Assembly: GCA_015060765.1 (NCBI GenBank)
Contig: SUXW01000012.1
Coordinates: forward strand, 1-64,000
DNA: 64,000 nt
Direction of reading: 5' to 3'
Source of the DNA: Bacteroides sp.
Lineage (GTDB): Bacteria; Bacteroidota; Bacteroidia; Bacteroidales; Bacteroidaceae
Part shown: positions 63,371 to 64,000 of the stretch, piece by piece
How the letters are laid out: every line of letters begins with the position of its first letter
How positions within the stretch are numbered: the stretch's first letter is position 1
Made by a program: the position numbers and the translations under genes
The notes under the pieces: model-generated
What the model was told of the DNA's origin: nothing
Seen by the model: only the letters and a program-made list of their open reading frames with translations
The model's database searches: none

Positions 63371-64000
63371 ATGCGTATACATTTCCTAACCTTTCTGCTA
63401 TTCATCCTGGTTGCCATGCCCCTTGCTTCCCAACCGAAGCATGAAATCCGAGCCACGTGGATTACCACCCTCGGCGGAATGGACTGGCCCCGCCAGAAAG
63501 CGACCAACGCGGAAAGCATCCGAAAGCAACAACAAGAACTTTGCGACATATTGGACCGATTGAAAGAAGCTCATTTCAATACCATCTTGTTCCAAACACG
63601 ATTAAGAGGCAATTTGATTTATCCATCTTCCATCGAGACCTTTCCCGAGTCCCTGACGGGGAAAACGGGGCGCAATCCCGGATACGATCCGCTTGCATTC
63701 GCCATTGAAGAATGTCATAAACGAGGAATGGAACTACATGCATGGATTGTCACCATTCCCATTGGAAATGCCCGCCAAGTACGTCTACTAGGTAAAAAAT
63801 CGATAGTACAGAAGAACCGCAAGATCTGCAAGCAATTCAAAGGCTCCTGGTACCTGGATCCCGGACATCCCGAAACGGGCGATTACCTGAGCAACATTGT
63901 CCGCGAAATAACATCCAAGTACGACATCGACGGTATTCATTTTGATTACATCCGCTATCCGGAACAAGGAGAGCGTTTCCCCGACAACGACACCTATCGG
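63371..64000 (+). CDS. GHL10/DUF187-family glycoside hydrolase-like protein, N-terminal part (cut by window edge)
   Basis: Missing from the ORF track because the frame stays open to the window end. 210 codons: signal peptide (MRIHFLTFLLFILVAMPLAS), then EIRATWITTLGGMDWPR, DRLKEAHFNTILFQTRLRGN and DIDGIHFDYIRYP. These are the strands of the (beta/alpha)8 barrel of the DUF187/GHL10 (YngK-like) family, with a plausible catalytic Asp in DGIHFDY. Members are thought to act on cell-wall or exopolysaccharide glycans. The C-terminal half lies outside the window. Confidence 0.88.
   Translation, partial: MRIHFLTFLLFILVAMPLASQPKHEIRATWITTLGGMDWPRQKATNAESIRKQQQELCDILDRLKEAHFNTILFQTRLRGNLIYPSSIETFPESLTGKTGRNPGYDPLAFAIEECHKRGMELHAWIVTIPIGNARQVRLLGKKSIVQKNRKICKQFKGSWYLDPGHPETGDYLSNIVREITSKYDIDGIHFDYIRYPEQGERFPDNDTYR

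Overview
This window is chromosomal DNA from a gut-type Bacteroidales bacterium, most likely Bacteroides or Phocaeicola. The evidence is consistent. Most genes are preceded by the Bacteroidetes -7 promoter element TAnnTTTG rather than a sigma-70 -10 box, and Shine-Dalgarno sequences are rare. The gene content also fits: dipeptidyl peptidase IV, fimbrillin-like lipoprotein, GH28/GH43 enzymes, a biotin-dependent Na+-pumping decarboxylase, and an L-galactose trio matching the pathway described in Bacteroides vulgatus. No rRNA, tRNA, CRISPR array, plasmid origin or phage was seen. The only transposon trace is the 3' tail of an IS30-family transposase at the left edge.

Layout. (1) 1-4.7 kb: IS30 tail, radical SAM protein, DPP IV, small hypothetical, RsmI-like methylase. 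(2) 5.0-9.6 kb: pectin/hemicellulose operon (GH28 lipoprotein, DUF4861, GH43), with a 19-bp perfect hairpin between its first two genes. (3) 9.7-17.0 kb: choloylglycine-hydrolase-family amidase, DUF1847 protein, murF, folP-cdaA (c-di-AMP synthesis), pta-ackA. (4) 17.1-24.2 kb: second GH28, a 2-hydroxyacid-dehydrogenase-like protein with unusual active-site positions, aspartate-dehydrogenase-like protein, SGNH esterase, and the L-galactose to D-tagaturonate operon. D-tagaturonate is also an intermediate of galacturonate breakdown, so the GH28 enzymes and this operon may feed one route. (5) 24.2-30.4 kb: lpxH, SufT-like factor, a BlaI/M56 signalling operon with an unknown exported protein between regulator and protease, DNA alkylation repair. 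(6) 30.4-42.2 kb: GH43-like enzyme, a TPP riboswitch driving thiS-E-G-C-H-F-D, and oadG-A-B.

(7) 42.3-48.5 kb: phosphoglycolate phosphatase, an ABC-type ATPase plus DUF4435/TOPRIM pair resembling the PARIS anti-phage module, DMT exporter, SO_0444-type metal permease with a fused HMA domain, MATE exporter. (8) 48.6-53.1 kb: the most accessory-looking part. It holds a fimbrillin-like lipoprotein with two near-identical 224-residue beta-helix repeats, a 40-residue ORF just upstream that the ORF track misses, a leader of about 320 nt, and five 41-bp tandem repeats, followed by a Bacteroidales hypothetical protein. (9) 53.2-64.0 kb: SF1 helicase, hotdog thioesterase, a histidine-kinase-like protein with lysine where the phosphoacceptor histidine belongs, MscS channel, uvrA, beta-barrel protein, cstA with a small membrane partner, and the start of a GHL10 glycosidase cut by the window edge.

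The best candidates for new biology are the PARIS-like pair, the repeat-bearing surface-protein locus with its micro-ORF and leader, the histidine-less kinase, and the BlaR1-like protease with a non-beta-lactam sensor region. All functional names come from motif reading by eye; no database search was run.
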